Shown here piece by piece: positions 44,804-53,281 of a stretch of DNA of 64,000 nucleotides. Below the pieces are notes generated by a model. It saw nothing but the letters and a program-made list of their open reading frames with translations, had not been told where the DNA came from and did not search any database. The translations under genes were made by a program, and so were the position numbers. This DNA comes from Anaerocolumna sp. (GTDB taxonomy: Bacteria; Bacillota; Clostridia; Lachnospirales; Lachnospiraceae). The stretch spans positions 1 through 64,000 of the forward strand of contig JAQSXJ010000001.1 of NCBI GenBank assembly GCA_029256725.1. The letters run 5' to 3'. Positions within the stretch are counted from its first letter, which is position 1. Every line of letters starts with the position of its first letter.

Positions 44804-47206
44804 ATGGAGGATAGAAAGAAAAGGATAGGAAATATCCTTTATACAGTACTTATAGTAACCTTGATGTTCATTACATTTTTGGCGGGACATATATTATTAG
44901 GCGATGATTTTACTTCTTTTTTTAGATGGTGGGCTGTACTTTTCCTCATAGGTATGGTTTTTCTACCGATATCAGGAAAAGTATTTCAAGGATTTCATGA
45001 TAATGGTTATTTGTTTTCAAAAACCATAGGAATTGCCTTAACAGGCTATCTTGTGTGGCTGCTGTCATCACTAAGAATATTGAAATTTACTTCTGCATCC
45101 TGTGTTATAGTACTTATTATTCTACTGGCAGTCAATATCGTTATATTATTTAGAAATAAAAATAAAAAGATTACCTTTGAGCCGAATACGGTTAAGTCCA
45201 TCCTTTCAGAGGAATTACTGTTTTTGATTTTCTTTCTGATCTGGACTTATATAAGAGGATTTAAACCGGAAGCCCATGGTACTGAGAAATTTATGGACTA
45301 CGGCTTTATGGCTTCCATGATGAGATCGGATTATATGCCGCCCAGTGATATGTGGTTTGCCGGCGGTACTATCAATTACTACTATGTTGGACAGTTTCTT
45401 GCAACATTCCTTACGAAGCTTTCTTATGTAAGAGCGAATGAGGGTTACAATCTTATGCTGATGACCCTGGCAGCTTTTGGTTTTATGCTTCCATTTTCCA
45501 TTGCTTATAATATGACCTTACATTATTTTAAGGACAAGCAAATAAAGGGCAGGAACAGAGCGCGTCTGGCGGGTATACTATCCGGAGCAGGTGTATCACT
45601 TGCCGGCAATATGCATTTTGTACTTTTCTACTGGGTAGTCCCTGGAATTCGTTCATTTTTTGGAATAACAGGCGATTTCAAAGATTATTGGTTTCCGAAC
45701 TCCACCAGATACATTGGGTATAATCCGGATACCAATGATAAGACAATTCATGAGTATCCAAGCTATTCATTTATTCTGGGAGATTTGCATGCTCATGTGT
45801 TAAATATAATGTTTGTATTAACAGTAACAGCAATTTTATTTGCCTGGATGCTTAAAAGAAGGAGTTTAAAACAGGAAGAGAGAACAGGAAATAATCACAG
45901 AAGCAGCAAAGAGAACTACCTGGCTATCCTCAAAGAGGTGATTAACCCCCATACTCTTTTGATTGGATTCTTCATTGGTGTATTTCATACAACAAACTTC
46001 TGGGATTATCCCATTTACTTTGTAGTAGCAGGCGCTATTATTTTATTCTATAACCTGGATTATCATAACTTTAAACTAAAAGCTCTCTGGATTACAGCCC
46101 TGCAGGGAGCAGCTATCATTATATTATCTAAAATAATAGCCCTGCCCTTTACGTTAAAATTCGACCAGATATCCACGAAAATCAGCCTGGCTGAAACACA
46201 TACCCCCATTTATCAGCTGCTTATACTCTGGGGATTGCCGGCAGCTCTAATAATTGGATTGTTAATCGAACTTATTATGGCAAACAGCAGAAGAGAAAAG
46301 CTTTTACTAGAGGAAATCTGTAAAACAAATGGTGCTTTAGTTCCTGTTAACAGAAGGGAAAAGAAACAGCTTATTGAGAACTATACAGGGAATCAGAAGG
46401 AATACTATACCGGAATAAAAGCCTTCTTAAAAAACCTTACGATTTCTGATTTATTTGGTATTACTCTTGGACTTTGTGCAATAGGCTTGGTACTGATTCC
46501 TGAATTAATCTATGTGAGAGATATTTATACGGGGGATTATAAAAGAGCCAATACCATGTTTAAGTTAACATACCAGGCTTTTATCCTATTTGGAACCTGT
46601 TCCGGTTTTATCTTTTCTAAATTTTTGCATAAACCTATCTTTACCTGGCAGAAGAAATTTACAATTGTAACCCTGGTTTTGTTCCTATGTACCTTATGGT
46701 ATAGTGAAGTATCCATAAAAGCCTGGTATGGCAATATTTTTGACACTGAAAAATATAAAGGGTTGGATGCCATTGCCTTTATGGAAGAATCAATGCCCGA
46801 TGACTACGAGGCTGTTAAATGGCTCAATGAAAATATTACAGGAACGCCAGTGGTTTTAGAAGCAAATGGTGACAGCTATTCAGATAATGAACGTATATCC
46901 ATGGCAACAGGTCTACCGACGGTCTTAGGCTGGTATGTCCATGAATGGTTATGGAGAGGAGATACTTCCATTTTGGAAGAGAGAATTGCCGATATAAAAA
47001 CCATATATACAACGGTAGATGTAGAAGAGGCAAAGAGACTTATTGACAAGTATAACATCGAATATATTTATGTCGGAGAACTTGAGAAGGAGAAATTCCC
47101 TGAAATGAATCCGGAGATTCTAAAGAATCTTGGTGACGTGGTAATGGAATGGCCGGAAAGAGATGATAAACTTTATGAATCCTTTTTGATTAAAGTTTCT
47201 GATTAA
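44804..47206 (+). CDS. DUF2298 (YYY-type) polytopic membrane protein, probable GT-C glycosyltransferase
   Basis: An 800-residue integral membrane protein with about 12-14 predicted spans. The YYY signature is clear: GGTINYYYVGQFLATFL (~190-206), together with MRSDYMPPSDMWFAGG, LGDLHAHVLNI and HTTNFWDYP. Acidic residues next to the first loop (PEAHGTEKFMDYG) fit a GT-C-type donor site. The C-terminal ~140 residues are soluble and outside the membrane (STTVDVEEAKRLI-like). Third in the glf-GT2 operon, 114 bases after the GT2. It probably transfers a lipid-linked sugar; acceptor unknown. Confidence 0.85.
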   Translation: MEDRKKRIGNILYTVLIVTLMFITFLAGHILLGDDFTSFFRWWAVLFLIGMVFLPISGKVFQGFHDNGYLFSKTIGIALTGYLVWLLSSLRILKFTSASCVIVLIILLAVNIVILFRNKNKKITFEPNTVKSILSEELLFLIFFLIWTYIRGFKPEAHGTEKFMDYGFMASMMRSDYMPPSDMWFAGGTINYYYVGQFLATFLTKLSYVRANEGYNLMLMTLAAFGFMLPFSIAYNMTLHYFKDKQIKGRNRARLAGILSGAGVSLAGNMHFVLFYWVVPGIRSFFGITGDFKDYWFPNSTRYIGYNPDTNDKTIHEYPSYSFILGDLHAHVLNIMFVLTVTAILFAWMLKRRSLKQEERTGNNHRSSKENYLAILKEVINPHTLLIGFFIGVFHTTNFWDYPIYFVVAGAIILFYNLDYHNFKLKALWITALQGAAIIILSKIIALPFTLKFDQISTKISLAETHTPIYQLLILWGLPAALIIGLLIELIMANSRREKLLLEEICKTNGALVPVNRREKKQLIENYTGNQKEYYTGIKAFLKNLTISDLFGITLGLCAIGLVLIPELIYVRDIYTGDYKRANTMFKLTYQAFILFGTCSGFIFSKFLHKPIFTWQKKFTIVTLVLFLCTLWYSEVSIKAWYGNIFDTEKYKGLDAIAFMEESMPDDYEAVKWLNENITGTPVVLEANGDSYSDNERISMATGLPTVLGWYVHEWLWRGDTSILEERIADIKTIYTTVDVEEAKRLIDKYNIEYIYVGELEKEKFPEMNPEILKNLGDVVMEWPERDDKLYESFLIKVSD

Positions 47207-47314
47207 TTTGATTTAAACAAGAAAATTTATAATTTACAATATGCAATGAGTGATAGCGTGAAATTTAAAAGTAATTTTCACTTTTGATTAAAGCACGCAA
47301 GGCTCATGGTTGGT

Positions 47315-47352
47315 TAAGTGTGAAATATTGAAATAAATATTTCACACTTATT
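47315..47352 (+). terminator. Terminator-like hairpin of the glycan operon
   Basis: TAAGTGTGAAATATT and AATATTTCACACTTA form a perfect 15-bp stem with a six-base loop. Only TT follows the stem, so it may be an mRNA end stabiliser as much as a terminator. Confidence 0.7.
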
Positions 47353-47484
47353 GTGGCAGTGGCACATCTGCAAGCAGCGCGGCACAAGTAGTTTTCAGAC
47401 ACGCCTTAATATAAAAGTTCCGTAATAAAAACGATTAATTTAAAAATCAAATGAATACTTCAAGCCAAAAGTCAAGTTATATAT

Positions 47485-47709
47485 GATTTCAGGCGAATGG
47501 TACAAAAGAGAAAGAACGAATGCGCCTATGGAAAGGCATTAGAAGTCCTTTTCTCTGAAGGTTTTGTGCTATAATCTAAAACAGATTGTCTGAGCGAAGC
47601 GAGTTATCTGTTTTAGATTATGACAAGCACAAAACCTTCAGAGAATTAGGACTTCTTATGCCTTGGAATTGAAGCATGAGTTCTTTCTCTTTTGTACCAT
47701 TCGCCGTCC
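47485..47709 (-). repeat. 225-bp long-palindrome element, copy B
   Basis: The same element as 38390-38614, but inverted. Read on the minus strand it starts GGACGGCGAATGGTACAAAA and ends TTCGCCTGAAATC. The arms span 47492-47705. Loops, internal mismatches and the 4-base bulge are the same as in copy A, while three stem blocks have different but still complementary sequence. Located between the glycan operon and the SASP gene. It has no ORF. Confidence 0.93.
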
Positions 47710-47777
47710 GTTTGCGAAAAACTCACCTTTTAACATCCCCATAATTAAATATTAAATTTTAAATAGCAAAAATTGCC

Positions 47778-47807
47778 TGAGTATTTCTATTGTTTCGGAA
47801 CATAATA
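47778..47807 (+). promoter_or_regulatory. Candidate sigma-G promoter of the SASP gene
   Basis: CATAATA (47801-47807) matches the sigma-G -10 (CATNNTA). TGAGTAT (47778-47784) is a partial match for its -35 at ~17-base spacing. Expected for a forespore SASP gene. Confidence 0.5.
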
Positions 47808-47885
47808 TTAGTGTAACAAACAACAACAAAGAATTATCTGATGCCCAAAGGGCAGAACAGATAAGAGAAAATGGAGGAGTTTATT

Positions 47886-48086
47886 ATGGCAAGAAACAGA
47901 GCAGAAGTGCCTCAGGCAAAGGAAGCTTTAGACAGATTTAAGTATGAAGTAGCAAACGAAATCGGCGTACCTTTAAAACAAGGTTACAACGGAGATTTAA
48001 CTTCTTATCAGAACGGTAGCGTTGGTGGTATGATGGTTAAAAAGATGATAGCCGAACAGGAAAAGAGAATGTCTGGCCAGCAGTAA
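47886..48086 (+). CDS. Alpha/beta-type small acid-soluble spore protein
   Basis: A 66-residue SASP that coats and protects spore DNA. Diagnostic segments: FKYEVANEIGVPL with the GPR protease cleavage site (FKYEVANEIG region, Glu), and GYNGDLTSYQNGSVGGMMVKKMI. GGAGG precedes the ATG at 47886; an in-frame ATG at 47871 is upstream. It carries a sigma-G-like promoter and a strong terminator. Direct evidence that the organism sporulates. Confidence 0.96.
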   Translation: MARNRAEVPQAKEALDRFKYEVANEIGVPLKQGYNGDLTSYQNGSVGGMMVKKMIAEQEKRMSGQQ

Positions 48087-48104
48087 TATAGAAGATTGAA
48101 GGAA

Positions 48105-48160
48105 GGGTAAGTAGTTATAATATAACAAAGGGTTATATTATAACTACAACCCTTCTTTCT
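48105..48160 (+). terminator. Terminator of the SASP gene
   Basis: GGGT-GTAGTTATAATATAAC pairs with GTTATATTATAACTAC-ACCC around AAAGG, followed by a T-rich stretch (TTCTTTCTTTT). Confidence 0.93.
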
Positions 48161-48245
48161 TTTATTGATTATTTTAGGAATTTAAGGTAGAATAATAAGA
48201 GCACCAATCCTCACTAGGAAACTTGTACTAGGGGGTAAAATTGGG

Positions 48246-48273
48246 TTGACAAAAGAAGATAATAATATACAAT
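48246..48273 (+). promoter_or_regulatory. Promoter of rsmD-coaD
   Basis: TTGACA (48246-48251), 16 bases, TACAAT (48268-48273). Confidence 0.7.
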
Positions 48274-48340
48274 AATATTAGATATTTTAATGGATTACAG
48301 CGTTATTTCGCCGTTATTCATGCTTACAGGAGTAGTTTAT

Positions 48341-48895
48341 ATGAGAGTTATTGCAGGTAAAGCCAAGAGAATAATGCTACAGACCATTGAAGGGCTTGAG
48401 ACAAGACCTACAACAGATCGGATAAAGGAGACTCTGTTTAATATGGTGAACAACAGGTTGGCTGACTGTGATTTTCTGGATTTATTCAGCGGCAGCGGCG
48501 CCATTGGCATCGAAGCTTTAAGCAGGGGCGCAGCTTCCGCTGTTTTTGTTGAAAATAATAAGAATGCTATGGACTGTATTAAGCGTAATCTAAATGCGAC
48601 AAAACTATCGGATAACGGGCAGCAGCTATTAATGGATGCGGTCTCTGCTATCAGAGCGTTGGAGGTACAGGGGAAGGTATTTGATATAATTTTCATGGAT
48701 CCACCCTATGATCATATGCTGGAGAAACAGGTGCTCACCGCTCTTATGAATTCGGGTATTATTTATTGTGATACTTTGATTATCGTAGAAGCATCTAAGG
48801 AGACAAGCTTTGATTATATTGAAGATACTCCTTTTCAAATAACAAAAGAGAAAATATATAAGACAAACAAACATGTTTTTATAGAGATGAAATAA
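48341..48895 (+). CDS. rsmD: 16S rRNA (guanine-966-N2)-methyltransferase RsmD
   Basis: A 184-residue SAM-dependent methyltransferase. It has [10 protein letters not shown] at the start, the [14 protein letters not shown] signature, [16 protein letters not shown] as the SAM loop, and the catalytic [17 protein letters not shown] precedes the ATG at 48341; the frame is open to 48290. It is upstream of coaD, as the ylbH-ylbI pair in Bacillus. Confidence 0.95.
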   Translation: MRVIAGKAKRIMLQTIEGLETRPTTDRIKETLFNMVNNRLADCDFLDLFSGSGAIGIEALSRGAASAVFVENNKNAMDCIKRNLNATKLSDNGQQLLMDAVSAIRALEVQGKVFDIIFMDPPYDHMLEKQVLTALMNSGIIYCDTLIIVEASKETSFDYIEDTPFQITKEKIYKTNKHVFIEMK

Positions 48896-48954
48896 CCCTT
48901 AGAAAAGGGCATTCAAAAGAAAATCAAGCAATACAGATAAGAAAAGAGGACATT

Positions 48955-49446
48955 ATGAGAATTGGGATATATCCGGGTAGTTTTGATCCGGTTACCTTTG
49001 GACACATAGACATCATCAGACGCGCATCAAAATTAGTGGATCTCTTAATAATCGGTGTATTAACGAATAGCAGTAAAAACCCTTTATTTACAACGGAAGA
49101 ACGTATTGAATTCCTTAAAATAGTAACAAAGGATATCAGCAATGTTCAGATTGAAGGATATATGGGACTGTTAGTAGATTATGCCAATGAAAAAAAAGCT
49201 GAAGTGATATTCAGAGGTTTAAGGGCAGTGACGGATTTTGAGTATGAACTACAGCTGGCACAGACAAACCATATATTGAACCCCAAAGTAGATACGGTAT
49301 TTTTGACCACCAGTGTGGAATATGCCTATCTGAGTTCCAGTACGGTTAAAGAAATTGCCAGATATGGCGGTAATATCGATAAGTTTGTTCCGGCTCCCAT
49401 TGCTTCGGCAATTAGTGATAAATATCAAGAGTTAAGGAGAGTTTAG
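48955..49446 (+). CDS. coaD: Phosphopantetheine adenylyltransferase
   Basis: A 163-residue enzyme for the fourth step of CoA synthesis. [19 protein letters not shown] holds the (T/H)xGH nucleotidyl motif, and [16 protein letters not shown] and [14 protein letters not shown] are typical. SD AAGAGG. The following gene starts two bases after the stop. Confidence 0.97.
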   Translation: MRIGIYPGSFDPVTFGHIDIIRRASKLVDLLIIGVLTNSSKNPLFTTEERIEFLKIVTKDISNVQIEGYMGLLVDYANEKKAEVIFRGLRAVTDFEYELQLAQTNHILNPKVDTVFLTTSVEYAYLSSSTVKEIARYGGNIDKFVPAPIASAISDKYQELRRV

Positions 49447-49447
49447 T

Positions 49448-50110
49448 ATGGGTGCTAGCAGAATAGAACAATTAATTGAAGATATCTATGAATTTGTGGA
49501 AAGCTGCAGGATGCAGCCGCTTTCATCCACAAAAGTAATAGTTCCAAAAGATGAACTATATGATTTATTGGATGAATTACGCTTAAGGACACCGGATGAA
49601 ATTAAGCGATACCAGAAGATCATTGCAAACAGAGATGCTATAATCGCTGATGCAGAAGAAAAGGCAGCGGCAATTCTTGCTGAGGCCGGAGAAAGAGCCA
49701 ATGTGCTGTTGGATGAAAGTGAAATAATGCAGCAGGCTTATTATCAGGCGGAGGCCCTTGTAAAGAATGCATCTGAGGAAGGCAGCCGTATAATAAATGA
49801 AGCCAATGAAGATGCCCTTCAGATACGTCAGGGAGCACTTGCTTATACTGCAGATATGCTTACAGATGCAGAAGCGGCTATTCAGAATGCTTATGAAAGC
49901 AGTAAATCAAAATATGATAATCTTTTAAATACTTTAAGAGGAAACCTGGATATTCTTGCAAGTAACAAAAGAGAACTGGTCAGTGAGCCTTCCCCACAGG
50001 AAACAGCCTATAGGCAAGAAGCAGCACAGACCAGAGAAAATGCAGAACAGGATGATTATGATGTTGACTACGAATTTGATGAAAATACCTTTCTAAAAGG
50101 TATTGACTAA
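49448..50110 (+). CDS. Coiled-coil protein linked to coaD
   Basis: A 220-residue soluble protein. Residues ~10-50 resemble the start of DivIVA/ATPase-like proteins (RIEQLIEDIYEFVESC). Residues ~55-170 form a long coiled coil rich in Ala and Glu (EEKAAAILAEAGERANVLL). The C-terminal ~50 residues are acidic and disordered (DDYDVDYEFDENTFLKGID). It follows coaD with a one-base gap and is co-transcribed. Unknown; a structural or division-related role is a guess from composition. Confidence 0.7.
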   Translation: MGASRIEQLIEDIYEFVESCRMQPLSSTKVIVPKDELYDLLDELRLRTPDEIKRYQKIIANRDAIIADAEEKAAAILAEAGERANVLLDESEIMQQAYYQAEALVKNASEEGSRIINEANEDALQIRQGALAYTADMLTDAEAAIQNAYESSKSKYDNLLNTLRGNLDILASNKRELVSEPSPQETAYRQEAAQTRENAEQDDYDVDYEFDENTFLKGID

Positions 50111-50174
50111 TATAGTCAAAAGCATTTATAGGACGATCAAGTCAACAGCATTTATAGGACGAACTAACGCACCT

Positions 50175-51137
50175 TTAAGTGAAGTGTACATAAAGGATTG
50201 CCATAAATAAAGCAATGAACATATGCAGTACCTTTTGAATAAAATACGTACGAATGGATAGCCTTGTATTACTGATAACACTGTTGGTTTGTGCCAGACC
50301 GGACAAACCGCCAAAGGCAGTTATCATTGTAATCAGGGCTATTTTTACGTCCATTGAAAGTGGGGCGGTACTTATTTTATTAATACCAGTAGTGATTTCC
50401 AGAAACCCTAATAAAATGAGTTTTAATGGGCTGTTGCCTGTAAGTGTATCAGTAATTATCTGAGCTGCAATGGAAAATAGGATAACATAGCCACCGACCC
50501 GGGTTATAATATCAAAGGCATCCATGATGCTTTTGTCAAGCTTTTTCATATCGAAGCGATTACTGCTCTCTGGTATGGTACCGATATCCATGCTTAAGGA
50601 GGATACGGATCTATGTAAGAAGGGGAGATGCTGCCAGAGTATAGTAGCAGTCAATGCTGAAGAATAGAGAATCAGCAATAGGACAAAGCGGATTCCCGGT
50701 TTATTAAGTTGTGAAAGGGAGATGTAACTCATTATAAACATTGGACTTGCATTATTGCATAATCCCAGGAGATATTGACCTTCGTTTTCACTGAGTTCAC
50801 CTCTCTCAACCATATCTGCCGTTGTTTTTGCTCCCACCGGGATTCCGGATAGAAACCCAATGAGTACCGGATAACATCCGTTTTTTGTGACCTTGAAGAT
50901 GCGATGAAATACAGGATATAAGATACGGCTTAAGGGAACTGTAATTCTCATACGTACTATCAGGTTTGATAATATCATAAAGGGCAGCAGTGTGGGAAGC
51001 AGAGTGTTAAACCAGAGCATAAGTCCTTTTTTTGCCCCAAGATAGGAGGAAGAGGGAAATATAAGGAGGAAAGCAAGGAATGCTAATATTCCTGCTTTCG
51101 GTAAATTTCTTTTTATAAAATTTTTCCTTGAGCTCAT
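50175..51137 (-). CDS. ylbJ: Sporulation integral membrane protein YlbJ
   Basis: A 320-residue membrane protein with about eight spans and the nucleoside-recognition (Gate) motif GFLSGIPVGAKTTADMVERGELSENEGQYLLG. This matches the sigma-E-controlled YlbJ family needed for spore cortex formation. The order rsmD, coaD, ylbJ, tmcAL mirrors ylbH-I-J-M of Bacillus, though here ylbJ is inverted. No SD is evident before the ATG, so the start is uncertain. Somewhat shorter than Bacillus YlbJ (~400). Confidence 0.88.
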   Translation of the reverse strand: MSSRKNFIKRNLPKAGILAFLAFLLIFPSSSYLGAKKGLMLWFNTLLPTLLPFMILSNLIVRMRITVPLSRILYPVFHRIFKVTKNGCYPVLIGFLSGIPVGAKTTADMVERGELSENEGQYLLGLCNNASPMFIMSYISLSQLNKPGIRFVLLLILYSSALTATILWQHLPFLHRSVSSLSMDIGTIPESSNRFDMKKLDKSIMDAFDIITRVGGYVILFSIAAQIITDTLTGNSPLKLILLGFLEITTGINKISTAPLSMDVKIALITMITAFGGLSGLAQTNSVISNTRLSIRTYFIQKVLHMFIALFMAILYVHFT

Positions 51138-51265
51138 TTATATTATGTTAGATTTAAGATCTAGCCTTTCCTTCAAGTATTAATATAATCTATTTGACAT
51201 GCAGTAGGTATATGCCATGAATTAATTTTCCTCTGCAAAAAAGGTATTATTTACCGGGGATTCTA

Positions 51266-51274
51266 TGTTATAAT
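51266..51274 (+). promoter_or_regulatory. Extended -10 promoter of pepF
   Basis: TGTTATAAT (TGnTATAAT, 51266-51274), with no good -35 needed. Two leader hairpins follow: CGTGTGAA ... TTCACG (51340-51363 region) and CTGCAGCCCAAAGTTTGCAG (51377-51396). Confidence 0.6.
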
Positions 51275-51421
51275 AGAGGACGGTAAACTCAGAAAACATA
51301 AGCAGTATCGCAAGCAGTCTGGCGATATGCATTGAGATTCGTGTGAACTAAAATAAATTTCACGTAAAATTTATTCCTGCAGCCCAAAGTTTGCAGGTAA
51401 AAGAAAGGCATGGTTATTAAT

Positions 51422-53227
51422 ATGGAACAGACTAAACTCAAGAAACGAAGTGAAATTGAACAAGCAGATAAATGGGCAATTGAAGATCTTTTTAAAACAG
51501 ATGATTTATGGAAAAAAGAATATAACGAAACGAAAGAAGAAGTAGAAAAAATAAAAGGCTATCAGGGAAAACTGTCACAGTCAGGGAAACAGCTGTATGA
51601 TTTTTTGAAGCTGCAGGATGAGATATCCTATCACCTTGAGAGGGTTTATGTATATGCTAATCAGAAATTCCATGAAGATACCGGGAATGCTCAGTACCAG
51701 GGATTTGCTGATCAGGCTGGAAATCTGGCTGTAGCATTTGATTCTGCAACCTCCTTTGCCAATGCAGAAATCTTATCAATACCTGAGGAAATTCTAGAGA
51801 ACTTTCTAAAGAATACACTGGACTTATCTCAATACAGATTTGCATTGAATGAAATAATTCGAAATAAACCTCATACACTTAGCGGGGAGATGGAAGAACT
51901 CTTAGCAGAAGCAGGCGATATGGCTTCTTCCCCTCAGACGATTTTCTCGATGTTTAATAATGCTGATATTAAGTTCCCGACAATAGAAGATGAGGAAGGA
52001 AAACAGGTGGAAATTACACACGGTAGATTTATTGCTTTCTTAGAGAGTGCTGATCCCAGAGTAAGAAGAGATGCTTTTAAAAATCTTTATGCTACCTATG
52101 TAAAAAATAAGAATACACTTGCGGCAATATACAGCGCTAATGTGAAGAAAGATGCATTCTTTGCTAAAGCCAGAAAATTTCCTTCCGCTATGGCTATGAA
52201 GCTGTATGGAAGTAATATACCGGCGGAAGTGTATAAGAATCTAATAGAATCTGTACATGAAAAAATGCCGCTTATGCACCGTTATGTAGCTTTAAGAAAG
52301 AAGTTAATGGGTGTTGATGAATTGCATATGTATGATTTGTATACACCTATCATTAAAGATGTGGACACCAAATACAGCTTTGAAGAAGCAAAAAAACTAG
52401 TTGTAGAGGGTCTTAAACCTTTAGGTGAGCGTTACAGAAAAGTTCTGCTGGAAGGTTTTTCTGACAGATGGATTGATATCTATGAGAATGAGGGAAAAAG
52501 AAGCGGGGCCTATTCCTGGGGAGCCTATGGAACTCACCCCTATGTTCTGCTTAATTATAATGGAAGCCTTGACAATGTATTTACCTTAGCACATGAAATG
52601 GGGCATGCACTTCACAGCTACTTCTCTGATAATGCACAGCCTATAACATATGCCGGATATAAGATCTTCGTAGCAGAGGTTGCCTCTACCTGTAATGAGG
52701 CTCTTCTGATGGAATACCTGTTGTCAAAAACAGAAGATAAGAAACAGAAGGCGTACCTCATCAATCATTTCCTGGAGCAATTCCGTACAACTTTGTACCG
52801 ACAGACCATGTTTGCGGAATTTGAAATGCTGGTTCATGAGAAAGCCTTAAAAGGGGAAGCATTAACTGCTGAGAACCTAAGCGCCCAGTACAAAGAGCTT
52901 GTAAGTCTGTATTATGGCAAAGATATTGTGGTAGATGATGAAATTGCTTATGAATGGGCAAGAATACCACATTTTTATACAGCTTTTTATGTGTATCAGT
53001 ATGCAACAGGTTATTCTGCGGCGATAGCTCTTTCCAGAAAGATATTGAAGGAAGGCGATAAAGCAGTTGAGGACTATATCGGCAAGTTCCTTCAGGGAGG
53101 AAGCTCCGATTATCCAATCGAGCTGTTAAAGAAGGCCGGTGTTGATATGAGCAGCAGGGAGCCGGTTATACAGGCACTCAATCTATTTGAAGAATTACTG
53201 GATGAAATGGAAAAGTTAGTGGATTAA
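51422..53227 (+). CDS. pepF: Oligoendopeptidase F
   Basis: A 601-residue M3B metallopeptidase that cleaves small peptides in the cytoplasm. The zinc site HEMGH (391-395, in LAHEMGHALHSYFSD) and the third-ligand region VAEVASTCNEALLMEYLL are intact. TTLYRQTMFAEFE and AYEWARIPHFY are also typical. GAAAGG lies 13 bases before the ATG at 51422 and 1 base before an in-frame ATG at 51410; I prefer 51422. Monocistronic with a strong terminator. Confidence 0.95.
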   Translation: MEQTKLKKRSEIEQADKWAIEDLFKTDDLWKKEYNETKEEVEKIKGYQGKLSQSGKQLYDFLKLQDEISYHLERVYVYANQKFHEDTGNAQYQGFADQAGNLAVAFDSATSFANAEILSIPEEILENFLKNTLDLSQYRFALNEIIRNKPHTLSGEMEELLAEAGDMASSPQTIFSMFNNADIKFPTIEDEEGKQVEITHGRFIAFLESADPRVRRDAFKNLYATYVKNKNTLAAIYSANVKKDAFFAKARKFPSAMAMKLYGSNIPAEVYKNLIESVHEKMPLMHRYVALRKKLMGVDELHMYDLYTPIIKDVDTKYSFEEAKKLVVEGLKPLGERYRKVLLEGFSDRWIDIYENEGKRSGAYSWGAYGTHPYVLLNYNGSLDNVFTLAHEMGHALHSYFSDNAQPITYAGYKIFVAEVASTCNEALLMEYLLSKTEDKKQKAYLINHFLEQFRTTLYRQTMFAEFEMLVHEKALKGEALTAENLSAQYKELVSLYYGKDIVVDDEIAYEWARIPHFYTAFYVYQYATGYSAAIALSRKILKEGDKAVEDYIGKFLQGGSSDYPIELLKKAGVDMSSREPVIQALNLFEELLDEMEKLVD

Positions 53228-53233
53228 TCAGAT

Positions 53234-53281
53234 ACAGGGAATCATATCACAGGAAGTTAATCCTGTAATATGATTCCCTGT
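53234..53281. terminator. Bidirectional terminator between pepF and tmcAL
   Basis: ACAGGGAATCATAT-CACAGGA pairs with TCCTGTA-ATATGATTCCCTGT around AGTTAA. The stem is long and strong for both strands. The last codons of tmcAL lie in one arm of it. Confidence 0.88.
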
